A stretch of 35,093 bases of DNA from Paracoccaceae bacterium (lineage in GTDB: Bacteria > Pseudomonadota > Alphaproteobacteria > Rhodobacterales > Rhodobacteraceae). The position numbers and the translations under genes are program-made. The notes beneath the pieces were generated by a model that saw only the letters and a list, made by a program, of their open reading frames with translations, did no database searches and was not told the origin of the DNA. The stretch is from assembly GCA_947461435.1 (NCBI GenBank), contig CANHLE010000030.1, positions 1 to 35,093 on the forward strand. Reading direction: 5' to 3'. This document shows positions 11,003 through 20,010 of the stretch, piece by piece. Every line of letters starts with the position of its first letter. The first letter of the stretch is position 1.

Positions 11003-11143
11003 TTATTTGTATTTGCCCGTATAGGTCGGCTCAACCGTGATTTGCGGTTCATCGACATAGACGACTTCATCAACTTTTGGGGCGCAAGCGGCCGCAAAAA
11101 CCACGAGATAGAGCGCCAAAGTGGCGCGAACTGAGTTTGACAT
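11003..11143 (-). CDS. Tiny lipoprotein (46 aa)
   Basis: A short open frame reading MSNSVRATLALYLVVFAAAC and then a mature part of about 27 residues ending TYTGKYK. The N-terminus is a plausible lipoprotein signal with Cys20, though the lipobox AAAC has Ala rather than Leu at -3. The mature part is rich in Val, Asp, Glu and Tyr (VDEVVYVDEPQITVEP). A clear GGAG lies 6 nt before the ATG. It sits between the DUF6497-like gene (214 bp upstream) and the 133-aa gene, and is followed closely by a hairpin. Function unknown; small envelope lipoproteins of this size are easily missed by annotation. Confidence 0.65.
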   Translation of the reverse strand: MSNSVRATLALYLVVFAAACAPKVDEVVYVDEPQITVEPTYTGKYK

Positions 11144-11357
11144 AATCTGCTCCATTTATCGCCGAAGGTCGCCACGGCTGCCTCTGCCGCACTTCGCCCC
11201 CGGTTCATTTTTACAGCCGCTTGGGTTCGGCCTGTGGTCAGATTAGTCGAAAAACTATCGAAAAGACACGTCTTCATGGCCATGTGGCCCTTATGTGGCA
11301 GGGTTGCATCAAATGGGACGTTGGATGAGCCGCGCCCCGCAAGATATTGTGCATACA

Positions 11358-11753
11358 TCAAAAAACCTCCCAGATGCAGGCCCCATTTTCCAGACGATAG
11401 GCCTCGAAAAACTGGGTCGCGTCGGGATCTGTTTCACCAAAGGGCACCGCGCGATCCGAGAGCGAGATGATGATCTGACTGGGCAACAGGGCCGAACCGG
11501 TGACTTTGGGCAGGGCAAATTCCTGGCACAGATGGCTCATGTCGGCGGCGGCGATATCAAAATCAACCAAGCCCGCCCCGCGCGCGATGGCGGGGGCCAG
11601 AAAGCGAAAGCGTGTCGCCATGCCATCTGGTCCGGGGACATTCCAGATGACATCCAGCAAGGTGATCTCTTGCCCGGAGGGCACCTCGATCGCCTCGCCC
11701 TGCCCCGGTTCAATCACCGGACCCTCGGCCTGAATTTGAAACGTCTGTGCCAT
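11358..11753 (-). CDS. DUF6497-like protein, downstream of pccB (131 aa)
   Basis: A 131-aa protein starting MAQTFQIQAEGP at an ATG with AAGGGG upstream, 16 bp after the pccB stop, so co-transcribed with pccB. Hydrophilic N-terminus, then EVPSGQEITLLDVIWN, TRFRFLAPAIARG, a DMSHLCQEFALP segment and a C-terminal CIWEVF. No signal peptide is seen from this start. I associate it with the DUF6497 family from Rhodobacterales on the basis of the FRFLAPAI-type block, with moderate certainty. The longer in-frame extension to 11933 runs into pccB and is rejected. Function unknown; position suggests a link to propionyl-CoA carboxylase. Confidence 0.7.
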   Translation of the reverse strand: MAQTFQIQAEGPVIEPGQGEAIEVPSGQEITLLDVIWNVPGPDGMATRFRFLAPAIARGAGLVDFDIAAADMSHLCQEFALPKVTGSALLPSQIIISLSDRAVPFGETDPDATQFFEAYRLENGACIWEVF

Positions 11754-11769
11754 TGCGCGCCCCTTTTTC

Positions 11770-13293
11770 TTACAGGGGAATATTGTCGTGCTTCTTCCAC
11801 GGGTTTGCCAGCTTCTTGCCGCGCAAAGACGCAAAGGCGCGCGCCACCCGCCGGCGGGTGGAATGGGGCATGATGACCTCGTCGATAAAGCCCTTTTCGG
11901 CGGCAACAAAGGGATTGGCAAAGCGGTTTTCATATTCCTTGGTCAAGCGGGCAATATCTTCGGGTGATTTGCCGCGATGGATGATTTCGGTCGCGCCCTT
12001 TGCCCCCATCACGGCAATTTCGGCCGTGGGCCAAGCATAGTTGAAATCGCCCCGCAGATGTTTGGACGCCATCACATCGTAAGCCCCGCCATAGGCCTTG
12101 CGGGTGATGACCGTCACTTTGGGAACGGTGGCCTCGCCATAGGCAAACAGCAGTTTTGCGCCATGTTTGATGATGCCGCCCAATTCCTGCGCCACCCCCG
12201 GAAGAAAGCCGGGAACGTCCACCAAGGTCAGGATCGGGATTTCAAAGGCGTCGCAAAAGCGCACAAATCGCGCGGCCTTGCGCGAGGCGTCGATATCAAG
12301 GCAGCCTGCCAAAACCATGGGCTGATTGGCGACAACACCTGTGGTTTGCCCTTCGATGCGCACAAAACCCGTGATGACATTGGCGGCAAAATCGCGCTGA
12401 ATTTCAAAAAAATCGCCCTCGTCCGCGACTTTGACGATCAGCTCTTTCATATCATAGGGTTGGTTGGGGTTGGCCGGGATCAGCGTATCCAGACTGGATT
12501 CAAGACGGGCCGGATCATCAAAGAAGGGCCGCACCGGGGCTTTGTCGCGGTTGGACAGGGGCAGAAAATCGACCAGACGGCGAATTTCGGCCAAAGCCTC
12601 GACATCGTTTTCAAACGCGCCGTCGGCGACCGAAGATTTCTTGGTATGGGTCGACGCGCCGCCCAATTGTTCGGCGGTGACAATCTCGTTTGTGACGGTT
12701 TTCACCACATCGGGGCCGGTGACGAACATGTAAGAGCTGTCTTTGACCATGAAGATAAAGTCTGTCATGGCGGGCGAATACACCGCGCCCCCCGCGCAAG
12801 GCCCCATGATCACACTGATCTGCGGAACCACGCCACTGGCAAGGATGTTGCGCTGAAACACCTCGGCATAGCCCGCAAGAGAGGCCACGCCTTCTTGAAT
12901 CCGCGCACCGCCAGAATCGTTCATTCCGATCACGGGCGCGCCGTTTTGCATGGCCATATCCATGATTTTGCATATTTTATTCGCGTGCGTTTCAGACAGA
13001 GACCCGCCAAAAACCGTGAAATCCTGCGAATAGACATAGACCATGCGGCCATTGACGGTGCCCCATCCGGTGACCACGCCGTCGCCGGCGGGGCGCTCGG
13101 CCTCCATGCCGAAGTCGGTGCAGCGGTGGGCGACAAACATGTCGAATTCTTCGAAAGACCCTTCATCCAACAAAAGTTCGATGCGTTCGCGGGCGGTCAG
13201 CTTTCCTTTGGAATGCTGCGCGTCGATGCGGCGCTGCCCGCCGCCCAGGCGCGCGGTTTGACGGCGAACCTCAAGCTCTGCCAAAATATCCAT
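11770..13293 (-). CDS. pccB: Propionyl-CoA carboxylase, beta (carboxyltransferase) subunit
   Basis: Transfers the carboxyl group from biotin on PccA to propionyl-CoA. The 507-aa chain shows both crotonase-like halves. The first has the acyl-CoA pocket [19 protein letters not shown] and [14 protein letters not shown], then [17 protein letters not shown]. The second has [40 protein letters not shown] and [10 protein letters not shown]. The start is placed at ATG 13293 ([12 protein letters not shown]) rather than the upstream in-frame start at 13401, which would cover the operator region. Paired TTTGCAAA-type elements 70-110 bp upstream indicate control by PccR. The DUF6497-like gene follows. 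Confidence 0.95.
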   Translation of the reverse strand: MDILAELEVRRQTARLGGGQRRIDAQHSKGKLTARERIELLLDEGSFEEFDMFVAHRCTDFGMEAERPAGDGVVTGWGTVNGRMVYVYSQDFTVFGGSLSETHANKICKIMDMAMQNGAPVIGMNDSGGARIQEGVASLAGYAEVFQRNILASGVVPQISVIMGPCAGGAVYSPAMTDFIFMVKDSSYMFVTGPDVVKTVTNEIVTAEQLGGASTHTKKSSVADGAFENDVEALAEIRRLVDFLPLSNRDKAPVRPFFDDPARLESSLDTLIPANPNQPYDMKELIVKVADEGDFFEIQRDFAANVITGFVRIEGQTTGVVANQPMVLAGCLDIDASRKAARFVRFCDAFEIPILTLVDVPGFLPGVAQELGGIIKHGAKLLFAYGEATVPKVTVITRKAYGGAYDVMASKHLRGDFNYAWPTAEIAVMGAKGATEIIHRGKSPEDIARLTKEYENRFANPFVAAEKGFIDEVIMPHSTRRRVARAFASLRGKKLANPWKKHDNIPL

Positions 13294-13362
13294 TTGGATT
13301 CCCCCCCGATGTCGCGCGACCTTATCGGCACTCCGCCCAGAGGCAAAGCGGTTTCCAGTAAA

Positions 13363-13402
13363 TTTGCAAACCTTTGGCAATGTACATTTTGCTAATTGCA
13401 AA
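13363..13402. promoter_or_regulatory. PccR-type operator upstream of pccB
   Basis: An exact TTTGCAAA at 13363-13370, an imperfect TTTGGCAA at 13373-13380, and TTTGCTAATTGCAAA at 13388-13402, all 70-110 bp before the pccB start. TTTGCAAA pairs are the known recognition element of the short-chain fatty acyl-CoA regulator PccR in Rhodobacter; the arrangement here is read directly from the sequence. Confidence 0.7.
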
Positions 13403-13490
13403 TCAGCTAATCCCTGAAGAAATCAGGCGAGCCGCACCCTGAAGGGTGTGGCCGGGTCTGTTCGGTCGCTGATCCCCTTTTTGAAGGCAG

Positions 13491-13498
13491 TTTGCAAA
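13491..13498. promoter_or_regulatory. Single TTTGCAAA element upstream of the MFS exporter gene
   Basis: Exact TTTGCAAA, 50 bp before the MFS start codon and about 90 bp from the pccB-proximal cluster. Being in the divergent region between pccB and the exporter, it could let PccR act on the exporter promoter. A lone half-element is weaker evidence than a pair. Confidence 0.45.
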
Positions 13499-13548
13499 GG
13501 TGGCGCGAACCACTGGACTTTCCCAAACCCGCGGACTAGCGGTTGGCG

Positions 13549-14757
13549 ATGAGCACCCCAAACGCACGTTTTTTGAACCGGGCCACGCCGCCCAAGATCG
13601 TTACCCTGATCCTGATGGCTGGTCTGTCAGCGCTGACGATGAATATCTTTTTGCCATCGCTGCCGTCGATGGCGGCATGGTTTGATGTGCCCTATGCCTT
13701 TATGCAACTGTCGGTGGCGCTGTATCTGCTGCTGTCAGCCTTCTTGCAAATCCTGATTGGCCCCTTGTCCGACCGCTACGGACGTCGGCCGGTTCTGTTG
13801 GTGTCGTTCACGATTTTCCTTTTGGCGACGATCGGCACGCTTTTGGCCCCGAACGCCGTTGCCTTCTTGATCTTCCGGATGCTGCAGGCGGTGATCGCCT
13901 CGGGGATGGTCTTGTCGCGCGCTGTGGTGCGCGATGTGACCACGGATCCCGGGCAAGCGGCGTCGATGATCGGATATGTGACGATGGGGATGACGTTGGT
14001 TCCCATGATCGGCCCGGTGATTGGCGGCTATTTGGACCAATACATTGGCTGGCAAGCAAATTTCGGATTGCTGTTCGGCATGGGTCTTTTGGTGCTTGGG
14101 CTGATCTACGCCGATCTGGGCGAAACCGCGACCCCATCAACGACCGGGATGTTTCAGCAGTTCCAGAAGTATCCGGCCCTTTTGAAATCGACGGCCTTTT
14201 GGGGCTATTGTCTGTGTGCGGCCTTCGCCTCTGGCTGTTTTTTCGCCTATCTGGGCGGGGCGCCCTATGTCGGCAATCAGGTATTTGGGCTTAGCTCCAG
14301 CCAGATTGGCAAGCTGTTTGCCTTGACGGCGGTCGGGTACGCGATGGGCAATTTCGTGGCGGGTCGGTTTTCGGCGCGCGTGGGGATGAACCGCATGGTT
14401 CTGCTGGGCACCTTGGCGACGACGGGGGGCCTTGGGGTTTTGGCGCTGCTGACCTTGGCGGGACTGTCGGGGCCCGTGGTGTTTTTCAGTCTGACAATAG
14501 CGATGGGCATTGGAAACGGGATGTCGCTGCCCAATGCAAATGCCGGTATCTTGTCGGCGCGGCCCGACCTTGCGGGCACGGCATCGGGGCTGGGCGGGGC
14601 GATCACCATTGGCGGCGGGGCGGCGTTGGCGGCACTGGCGGGGGCGATCTTGCCGCCCGGCGCCACGGAAATGCCATTGATCCTGCTGATGCTCGCCTCA
14701 TCCCTTGCCTCTAACCTTGCCATTCTGGCCGTGATCGGCCGGGCGCGCGCCGCTTGA
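13549..14757 (+). CDS. Bcr/CflA-type multidrug efflux MFS transporter
   Basis: Inner-membrane major facilitator, 402 aa with about 12 hydrophobic segments. Features of the Bcr/CflA drug:H+ antiporter branch are ALTMNIFLPSLPSMAAWF in TM1, the loop motif GPLSDRYGRRPVLL after TM2, and FRMLQAVIASGMVLSRAVVRD (motif C-like region near TM4-5), with PMIGPVIGGYLDQ following. ATG 13549 is chosen; a TTG two codons upstream is possible and neither has a strong Shine-Dalgarno. It is divergent from pccB and lies 48 bp before pccR, with TTTGCAAA upstream. The substrate is unknown; the location hints at an organic acid or a toxic by-product of propionate metabolism rather than an antibiotic (inference). Confidence 0.88.
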   Translation: MSTPNARFLNRATPPKIVTLILMAGLSALTMNIFLPSLPSMAAWFDVPYAFMQLSVALYLLLSAFLQILIGPLSDRYGRRPVLLVSFTIFLLATIGTLLAPNAVAFLIFRMLQAVIASGMVLSRAVVRDVTTDPGQAASMIGYVTMGMTLVPMIGPVIGGYLDQYIGWQANFGLLFGMGLLVLGLIYADLGETATPSTTGMFQQFQKYPALLKSTAFWGYCLCAAFASGCFFAYLGGAPYVGNQVFGLSSSQIGKLFALTAVGYAMGNFVAGRFSARVGMNRMVLLGTLATTGGLGVLALLTLAGLSGPVVFFSLTIAMGIGNGMSLPNANAGILSARPDLAGTASGLGGAITIGGGAALAALAGAILPPGATEMPLILLMLASSLASNLAILAVIGRARAA

Positions 14758-14766
14758 CTTGATCTG

Positions 14767-14795
14767 TTTGCAAATGCCAATTTGGCATTTGCAAA
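14767..14795. promoter_or_regulatory. 29-bp palindromic PccR autoregulatory operator
   Basis: Two exact TTTGCAAA boxes (14767-14774 and 14788-14795) form the outer parts of a perfect palindrome with 14-bp arms and a single central T. Its right end is 10 bp before the pccR start codon, so a bound regulator would block initiation of its own gene. Confidence 0.75.
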
Positions 14796-14805
14796 GAGAG
14801 GCATC

Positions 14806-16203
14806 ATGGCCACCCAGAAACTGTATGCGGGCGCAAAGCTGCGCGAATTGCGTTTGCGCGTGTCCTTGACGCAGCGGGTCTTTGCCGACCGATTGAAGGT
14901 GTCGCTGCCCTATCTCAATCAGATGGAAAACAACCATCGGCCGGTTTCGGCCTCGGTTGTGCTGGCGCTGGCGCAGGAATTTGGGCTGGATGTCACCGAG
15001 TTGACCGCCGGGGAAGGCGAGCGTCTGGTCTCGGACATGCGCGAGGCCTTGGCCGATCCGGTGTTTGGGCCGCAAACCCCGCCTTTGGCCGATGTGCGGC
15101 TGGCCGCATCAAACGCCCCTGCGCTTGTCCGGGCCTTTCTGGATTTGCACCGCGCCTATCGGCAAAGCCATGAAAGGCTGGCCTCGCTGGACGAGGCTTT
15201 GGGCCGCGAAGATGCCGGATTGCGCACCAGCCCCTGGGAAGAGGTGCGAGATTTCTTTCATTACTGCGACAATTACGTCGACGCTGTTGACCGGGCCGCC
15301 GAGCATTTCACATCGGGCGCAAAAGACGGGCAAGATGTGCTGGTCTATGCGGTTGAGGCGCTGAAAAAACGGGGAATCGAGGTGCAGTTCGCGGCGCAAT
15401 CGGCGCTGCGATCCTTTGATCCCAAGGCGCGTCGTCTGGATCTGTCGGCCCGCGCGGCCGCGCCGACCCAGCGTTTTCAACTGCTGTATCAATTGGCGCT
15501 GCAAACCCAGAACGAGTTGCTGGAGGCCACGCTGGATCTTGCCCGGTTTCACACCCCCGAGGCGCGCGACATCGCCAAGATCGGTTTGGCCAATTACTTT
15601 GCGGGGGCGGCGCTGATGCCCTACCGCGCCTTTTTGGCCGCGGCCCAAGAGACTCGCCATGATCTGGAACGGTTGGCAGATCTGTTTGGCGCATCGATCG
15701 AACAGGTGGCGCACCGTTTGTCCACGTTGCAGCGTCCGGGCGCCAAGGGAATACCGTTCTTTTTCGTCCGCGTCGATCAGGCGGGCACCATCACCAAACG
15801 CCATTCGGCCACGCGATTGCAATTTGCCCGATTCGGCGGGGCCTGCCCGCTTTGGAACGTGCACCGGGCCTTTGAAACGCCGGGGCATTTCTTGCGCCAA
15901 CTGGCCGAAACCCCGGATGGGGTGCGCTATTTGTGCCTTGCGCGGGATGTCTCAAAACCGGGGGGGGCCTATTTGGCACCGGTTCGGCGCTATGCCATTG
16001 GCCTTGGCTGCGAGATCACCCATGCCGGATCGCTGGTGTATTCGGACGGTCTGGATCTGAAGGGCCGGTTCGAGCCGATCGGCATTTCCTGCCGAATCTG
16101 CGAGCGCGCCGACTGCCACCAAAGGTCTGTGCCGCCTTTGGAGCGCCGTCTGCGCGTGGACCCTGACAAGCGGGACGTCTTGCCATATGATATTGCACAT
16201 TGA
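14806..16203 (+). CDS. pccR: Short-chain fatty acyl-CoA regulator PccR (ScfR family, XRE-type)
   Basis: Transcription factor of the ScfR group, which senses short-chain acyl-CoA and controls propionyl-CoA carboxylase genes. The 465-aa protein begins with an XRE helix-turn-helix (about residues 8-63, RELRLRVSLTQRVFADRLKV then LPYLNQMENNHRPVS). The central part has a zinc-peptidase-like/DUF2083 architecture with QTQNELLEATLDL. The C-terminal part has ACPLWNVHRAFETPG (Cys347, Trp350, His353) and a Cys cluster CRICERADC (Cys429, Cys432, Cys437). The chosen ATG at 14806 lies just after the palindromic operator with GAGAGG upstream; the in-frame TTG at 14782 would be inside the operator. It is encoded next to the MFS exporter and facing away from pccB. 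Confidence 0.9.
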   Translation: MATQKLYAGAKLRELRLRVSLTQRVFADRLKVSLPYLNQMENNHRPVSASVVLALAQEFGLDVTELTAGEGERLVSDMREALADPVFGPQTPPLADVRLAASNAPALVRAFLDLHRAYRQSHERLASLDEALGREDAGLRTSPWEEVRDFFHYCDNYVDAVDRAAEHFTSGAKDGQDVLVYAVEALKKRGIEVQFAAQSALRSFDPKARRLDLSARAAAPTQRFQLLYQLALQTQNELLEATLDLARFHTPEARDIAKIGLANYFAGAALMPYRAFLAAAQETRHDLERLADLFGASIEQVAHRLSTLQRPGAKGIPFFFVRVDQAGTITKRHSATRLQFARFGGACPLWNVHRAFETPGHFLRQLAETPDGVRYLCLARDVSKPGGAYLAPVRRYAIGLGCEITHAGSLVYSDGLDLKGRFEPIGISCRICERADCHQRSVPPLERRLRVDPDKRDVLPYDIAH

Positions 16204-16263
16204 CGTTAATCGGGTGCACAGTGCCGCCGAATTGGGAAAAAAGACTGAAAAAGGGACGTTCTT

Positions 16264-16746
16264 ATGATTAAAGTCGATGGCGCTGTTGAATTCAAAGCCT
16301 CGGCCCGGCGGGCCCAGAACGCGATGATGAACGAACATCAATTGGCCCATTTCCTGCCCCATGGGTCAGTGATCAAGATGCTGGATGACGGGACGTTCGA
16401 GTTTACCGTGACCAAGGACATCGGCATTACCGTCTTGACCCTGAACGGCACGATGAGCGTCACGCCCGTGCCAAATTCGGATCAGGTCAGGTTCAAGGCG
16501 GGCGCCAAGCATATGGTTGGCGGGGCGGCGACCTTTGATTTTCTGATCCGCTTTTCGGGGGACGAGCAGACCTGCAACCTGATCTATGAGGGCGACGTCG
16601 GCGCAAGCGGGCTGGTCGGAAACTTTCTGACCATGGGGGAAAGCAAGGTTCAGGGACGGTTTGAGCAGTTGTTTACCGATTTTGGCGCCCGGATGGCGCG
16701 AAGCCAGAAGGTTGCCGACGACAAACGCACTGCGCCGTCGGCCTAG
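16264..16746 (+). CDS. SRPBCC/CoxG-like protein (160 aa)
   Basis: A small protein with the START/SRPBCC helix-grip pattern: an N-terminal strand ([13 protein letters not shown]), [56 protein letters not shown] and a long C-terminal helix ([16 protein letters not shown]). This matches CoxG-type ligand-binding domains in spacing, though identity is not strong. AAGGGACG lies upstream of the ATG. It follows pccR by 60 bp and ends tail-to-tail with betA, sharing CTAG for both stops. A hydrophobic or acyl ligand is possible; function not established. Confidence 0.6.
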   Translation: MIKVDGAVEFKASARRAQNAMMNEHQLAHFLPHGSVIKMLDDGTFEFTVTKDIGITVLTLNGTMSVTPVPNSDQVRFKAGAKHMVGGAATFDFLIRFSGDEQTCNLIYEGDVGASGLVGNFLTMGESKVQGRFEQLFTDFGARMARSQKVADDKRTAPSA

Positions 16747-18407
16747 CGCTGCGCGGTGCGCCACGTGGCGCTGATGGCAGGTTCCAGATTGGATTTCGGC
16801 AGTTTGCGCCCCAAAATGTGATCGGCGGCCTTTTCGCCGGTCATGATGGATGGCCCATTAAGGTTGCCATTGGTGATCTGCGGGAAGATCGAACTGTCCG
16901 CAACGCGCAGCCCCTCCACCCCGATCACCCGGCAATCGGGATCGACCACGGCCAAAGGATCATCTGCCCGGCCCATGCGGGCGGTGCCGCAGGGATGATA
17001 GGCGCTTTCGGCGTGATCGCGCAGGAAACTGTTCAAATCCTCATCCGTTTGCAGGGCAAACCCCGGCTGAAGTTCGGATTTCACATGCTGTTTCATTGCG
17101 GGCTGAACAAAGATTTCCCGCGTCAGGCGGATGGCGTTGCGGAAATCGGCCCAATCAGAGTCTTGCGACATATAGTTGAACTGAATCTTGGGCGCCGATC
17201 GCGGATCAGAGGATCGCAAGGTCACCGATCCGCGCGATTTGGACCGCATGGGGCCGGTATGAACCTGAAAGCCGTGCCCGCCTGCCGACGCCTTGCCATC
17301 ATAGCGCACGGCGATGGGCAGAAAATGATACTGAATGTCGGGATATTCGACGCCGGCCTTGGAGCGGATGAAACCGCAGGCTTCGAACTGGTTCGACGCG
17401 CCAAGGCCAGTGCGCGTCATCATCCACTGCGCCCCGATCATCGCTTTGCCCCAAATATTCCAGTATTTGTACAGCGTGATAGGCCGGGTTGCCTGAAACT
17501 GCATGTAGATTTCAAGATGGTCTTGCAGATTGGCCCCGACGCCCGGGCGATGGGCGACCAGCGGAATTTGATGGTCGGCCAAGTGGGCCGCATCGCCAAT
17601 CCCGGACAGCATCAATATCTTGGGCGTGTTGAGCGGCGAGGCGGAGACGATCACCTCCTGCGCGGCGCGGATCACTTCGATCTGGCCGCCGCGGTCGACC
17701 TCGACGCCAATGGCACGGCCGCCTTCGATGACCACGCGCCGGGCAAAGGCGCGGATCAGGCTGACATTGCCCTGTTTCATCGCGGGGCGCAGATAGGCAT
17801 TGGCCACCGACCAGCGGCGCCCTTTCCAGATCGTCGCTTCCATCGCGCCAAAGCCTTCCTGACTTTGGCCGTTATAATCGGGTGTCACCGGATATCCGGC
17901 TTGACGTCCCGCCGCGATAAAGGCGTCAAACAGCGGGTTGCTGCGCGGTCCGCGGGTGATGTGCAAAGGGCCGTTGGTTCCGCGAAACCCGGTATCGCCC
18001 GCCGGGCCCGCGTCGGCGCCGCCGTGCCAGGATTCCATGCGTTGGAAATAGGGCAGCACATCGGCATAGGACCATCCCTGCGCGCCCATGGCATCCCATG
18101 TGTCATAGTCGCGGGCATGGCCGCGCACATAGACCATCCCATTGATCGAGGAGGAACCGCCGATGACGCGGCCGCGCGGTGTGACCAGACGGCGGCCTCC
18201 CAGATGCGGTTCGGGTTCGCTGGCAAAGCCCCAATCGTACATCGGCATGTTCATCGGGTAAGACAGGGCTGCCGGCATCTGGATGAAGGGCCCGGCATCG
18301 CTGCCGCCCTGTTCGATGACGATCACCGACTTTCCGGCCTCGCCCAAGCGGTAAGCCACGGTTGATCCGGCAGAGCCGGACCCGATTACGACATAGTCGG
18401 CGATCAC
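16743..18407 (-). CDS. betA: Choline dehydrogenase (GMC oxidoreductase)
   Basis: Membrane-associated flavoenzyme that oxidises choline to betaine aldehyde (and onward). The 554-aa chain has the FAD-binding motif [20 protein letters not shown] signature 1 ([19 protein letters not shown]), signature 2 region ([15 protein letters not shown]), and the catalytic end [13 protein letters not shown] and [10 protein letters not shown]. The start is a GTG at 18407 that overlaps the betI stop as GTGA, with AAGGG upstream inside betI; the in-frame extension to 18671 lies inside betI and is rejected. The gene is translationally coupled to betI. Related GMC enzymes could act on other alcohols, but the choXWV/betI context supports choline. 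Confidence 0.92.
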   Translation of the reverse strand: MIADYVVIGSGSAGSTVAYRLGEAGKSVIVIEQGGSDAGPFIQMPAALSYPMNMPMYDWGFASEPEPHLGGRRLVTPRGRVIGGSSSINGMVYVRGHARDYDTWDAMGAQGWSYADVLPYFQRMESWHGGADAGPAGDTGFRGTNGPLHITRGPRSNPLFDAFIAAGRQAGYPVTPDYNGQSQEGFGAMEATIWKGRRWSVANAYLRPAMKQGNVSLIRAFARRVVIEGGRAIGVEVDRGGQIEVIRAAQEVIVSASPLNTPKILMLSGIGDAAHLADHQIPLVAHRPGVGANLQDHLEIYMQFQATRPITLYKYWNIWGKAMIGAQWMMTRTGLGASNQFEACGFIRSKAGVEYPDIQYHFLPIAVRYDGKASAGGHGFQVHTGPMRSKSRGSVTLRSSDPRSAPKIQFNYMSQDSDWADFRNAIRLTREIFVQPAMKQHVKSELQPGFALQTDEDLNSFLRDHAESAYHPCGTARMGRADDPLAVVDPDCRVIGVEGLRVADSSIFPQITNGNLNGPSIMTGEKAADHILGRKLPKSNLEPAISATWRTAQR

Positions 18408-18988
18408 GAGGGGAACCCTTTCAACTGCGCGTTCAGATAGTTGAGTGCGACTTCTGCGGCGGCTTTGCCATCGGGCGCGCCAGATTTGAGCGCCTCGCGC
18501 AGATAGACGCCGTCGATCACCGCCCCCAGACCTTCGGCCAGATCCAGCGCAGACGATCCAGCGATGGGCCGCAGCGCCGACAAGAGATTGGAGCGAAGGC
18601 GCCCTTGATAAATTTTCAGCAAACGGCGCGCCTGGGGCGAGGTTTGGGCCAGAACCCAGAAGTTCAGCCAAGCGCCAATCACCTCGCGGCGAAAGTTACC
18701 GGGGCTGAAATTGGCCAGAATGATCGCGCGCAGCCGATCGCGCGGCGTGCTGGCCACAACCAAGGCGCCGCGCACTTCGGCCCCGTAAAGCGACAGGATA
18801 TGGCGCATGGCTGCCAAAAAAATCTCTTCCTTCGATCCGAAATAGTGATGCGCAAGGGCCGAGGACATGCCGGCGCGCTTTGCAATCTGGCTGACGGTCA
18901 CATCCAATGAGCCAACACGCCCGATTTCAACGATCGTCGCTTTGACGAGCGCGGCCTTTCGGATAGGCTCCATTCCAACTTTCGGCAT
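18404..18988 (-). CDS. betI: Choline-responsive TetR-family repressor
   Basis: 194-aa TetR-type repressor of choline genes, relieved by choline or betaine aldehyde. N-terminal helix-turn-helix at about residues 28-60 ([20 protein letters not shown]), then a C-terminal ligand domain of the BetI type with [17 protein letters not shown] and [18 protein letters not shown]. It heads the betI-betA unit and is divergent from choX. The operator ATTGACTCGTCAAT at 19040-19053 lies between them. Confidence 0.92.
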   Translation of the reverse strand: MPKVGMEPIRKAALVKATIVEIGRVGSLDVTVSQIAKRAGMSSALAHHYFGSKEEIFLAAMRHILSLYGAEVRGALVVASTPRDRLRAIILANFSPGNFRREVIGAWLNFWVLAQTSPQARRLLKIYQGRLRSNLLSALRPIAGSSALDLAEGLGAVIDGVYLREALKSGAPDGKAAAEVALNYLNAQLKGFPS

Positions 18989-19012
18989 TTCGGTGCGGGT
19001 CCAAGATTTTTC

Positions 19013-19053
19013 TTGCCAAACCGAGGTAACGTGAAGTTTATTGACTCGTCAAT
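19013..19053. promoter_or_regulatory. BetI operator with overlapping divergent promoters
   Basis: ATTGACTCGTCAAT (19040-19053) is an inverted repeat of 6-bp arms around TC, in the 88-bp gap between betI and choX. On the minus strand TTGACG inside it could be a -35 with TTACCT 17 bp on, toward betI. On the plus strand TTGCCA (19013-19018) and TTTATT (19037-19042) at 18 bp spacing could serve choX, with the -10 overlapping the operator. The promoter parts are weaker than the palindrome. Confidence 0.55.
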
Positions 19054-19076
19054 CAACAAAAAACCGGGGACCCCTC

Positions 19077-20006
19077 ATGACGCTTCGTTCTACTCTTCTC
19101 GGCACCGCCATCACCTTTGCCCTTGCGGGTTCTGCCTTTGCAGAAGGGTGCGACAAGGTGATCTTTTCGGATGTGGGTTGGACCGACATCACCGCCACCA
19201 CCGCCGCCACCACCTTGGTGCTGGAGGCTTTAGGCTATGAAACCGAAACCAAGGTCTTGTCGGTTCCGGTGACTTATACTGGTCTGGCCGAAGGGGATAT
19301 CGATGTGTTCCTGGGCAACTGGATGCCCACGATGGAAGCCGACCTTGCGCCCTACCGCGATGCGGGCACGGTTGAGGTGATCCGGACAAATCTGGAAGGC
19401 GCCAAATACACGCTTGCCACGAACGAGGCCGGGGTTGCCGCGGGCATCACCGATTTCGCCTCGATCGCGGCGGCAAAAGACGCGCTGGAGGGCCAGATCT
19501 ATGGCATCGAGCCGGGCAATGACGGCAACCGACTGATCTTGGACATGATCGCCTCGGGTCCGTTCGAGCTGGACGGGTTCGAAGTGGTCGAATCGTCCGA
19601 GCAGGGGATGCTGGCCGAGGTGGCCAAAGCGCAGGACGACAGCAAGCCGATCGTGTTTCTGGGCTGGGAACCCCACCCGATGAACGCCAATTTCAAGATG
19701 ACGTATCTGTCGGGCGGGGATGACTATTTCGGGCCGAATTTTGGCGGGGCGGTGGTGGACACCAACACCCGCAAAGGCCTGAGTGCAGAATGCCCCAATA
19801 CGGGCAAACTGCTGTCCAACCTTGTCTTCACGCTGGCCATGGAAAACGAGATCATGGGCGCAATCTTGAATGACGGGGCTGATGGACGCGATGCCGCGAA
19901 AGTATGGCTTGCCGCCAATCCCGCCGCTTGGGAGCCTTGGCTGGACGGTGTGACCACGAAAGACGGCGGCGATGCGAAGGCCGCTGTTCTGGCTGCCTTG
20001 CAATAA
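19077..20006 (+). CDS. choX: Choline ABC transporter, periplasmic binding protein
   Basis: Periplasmic high-affinity choline-binding protein feeding ChoWV. The 309-aa precursor has a signal peptide ending GSAFA before EGCDKVIF. Family features are DVGWTDITA, FLGNWMPTMEADL, GAKYTLATNEAGV and FLGWEPHPMN. Counting from the chosen start, Trp35, Trp82, Tyr111 and Trp197 plus Asp37 stand 8 positions before the choline-cage residues Trp43, Trp90, Tyr119, Trp205 and Asp45 known from Sinorhizobium meliloti ChoX, a constant offset that supports true orthology. The ATG at 19077 begins the signal peptide; the longer frame from 19041 starts inside the operator. Confidence 0.94.
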   Translation: MTLRSTLLGTAITFALAGSAFAEGCDKVIFSDVGWTDITATTAATTLVLEALGYETETKVLSVPVTYTGLAEGDIDVFLGNWMPTMEADLAPYRDAGTVEVIRTNLEGAKYTLATNEAGVAAGITDFASIAAAKDALEGQIYGIEPGNDGNRLILDMIASGPFELDGFEVVESSEQGMLAEVAKAQDDSKPIVFLGWEPHPMNANFKMTYLSGGDDYFGPNFGGAVVDTNTRKGLSAECPNTGKLLSNLVFTLAMENEIMGAILNDGADGRDAAKVWLAANPAAWEPWLDGVTTKDGGDAKAAVLAALQ

Positions 20007-20010
20007 TCCT

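Noticed and set aside
10924-11361. 145-codon minus-strand frame between the DUF6497-like gene and the 133-aa gene
   Set aside because: Different frame from, and overlapping, the 46-aa lipoprotein, which has signal peptide and Shine-Dalgarno; this one has neither.
13431-13452. Hairpin between pccB and the MFS gene as a terminator
   Set aside because: Both flanking genes point away from it and no U tract follows; a 10-bp imperfect stem in a promoter region is weak evidence.
14782-14805. TTG start for pccR eight codons upstream
   Set aside because: The extra codons lie in the palindromic operator; the ATG at 14806 has a ribosome binding site.
16818-18365. 515-codon plus-strand frame opposite betA
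   Set aside because: Lies fully inside betA, whose motifs are complete; no start signal.
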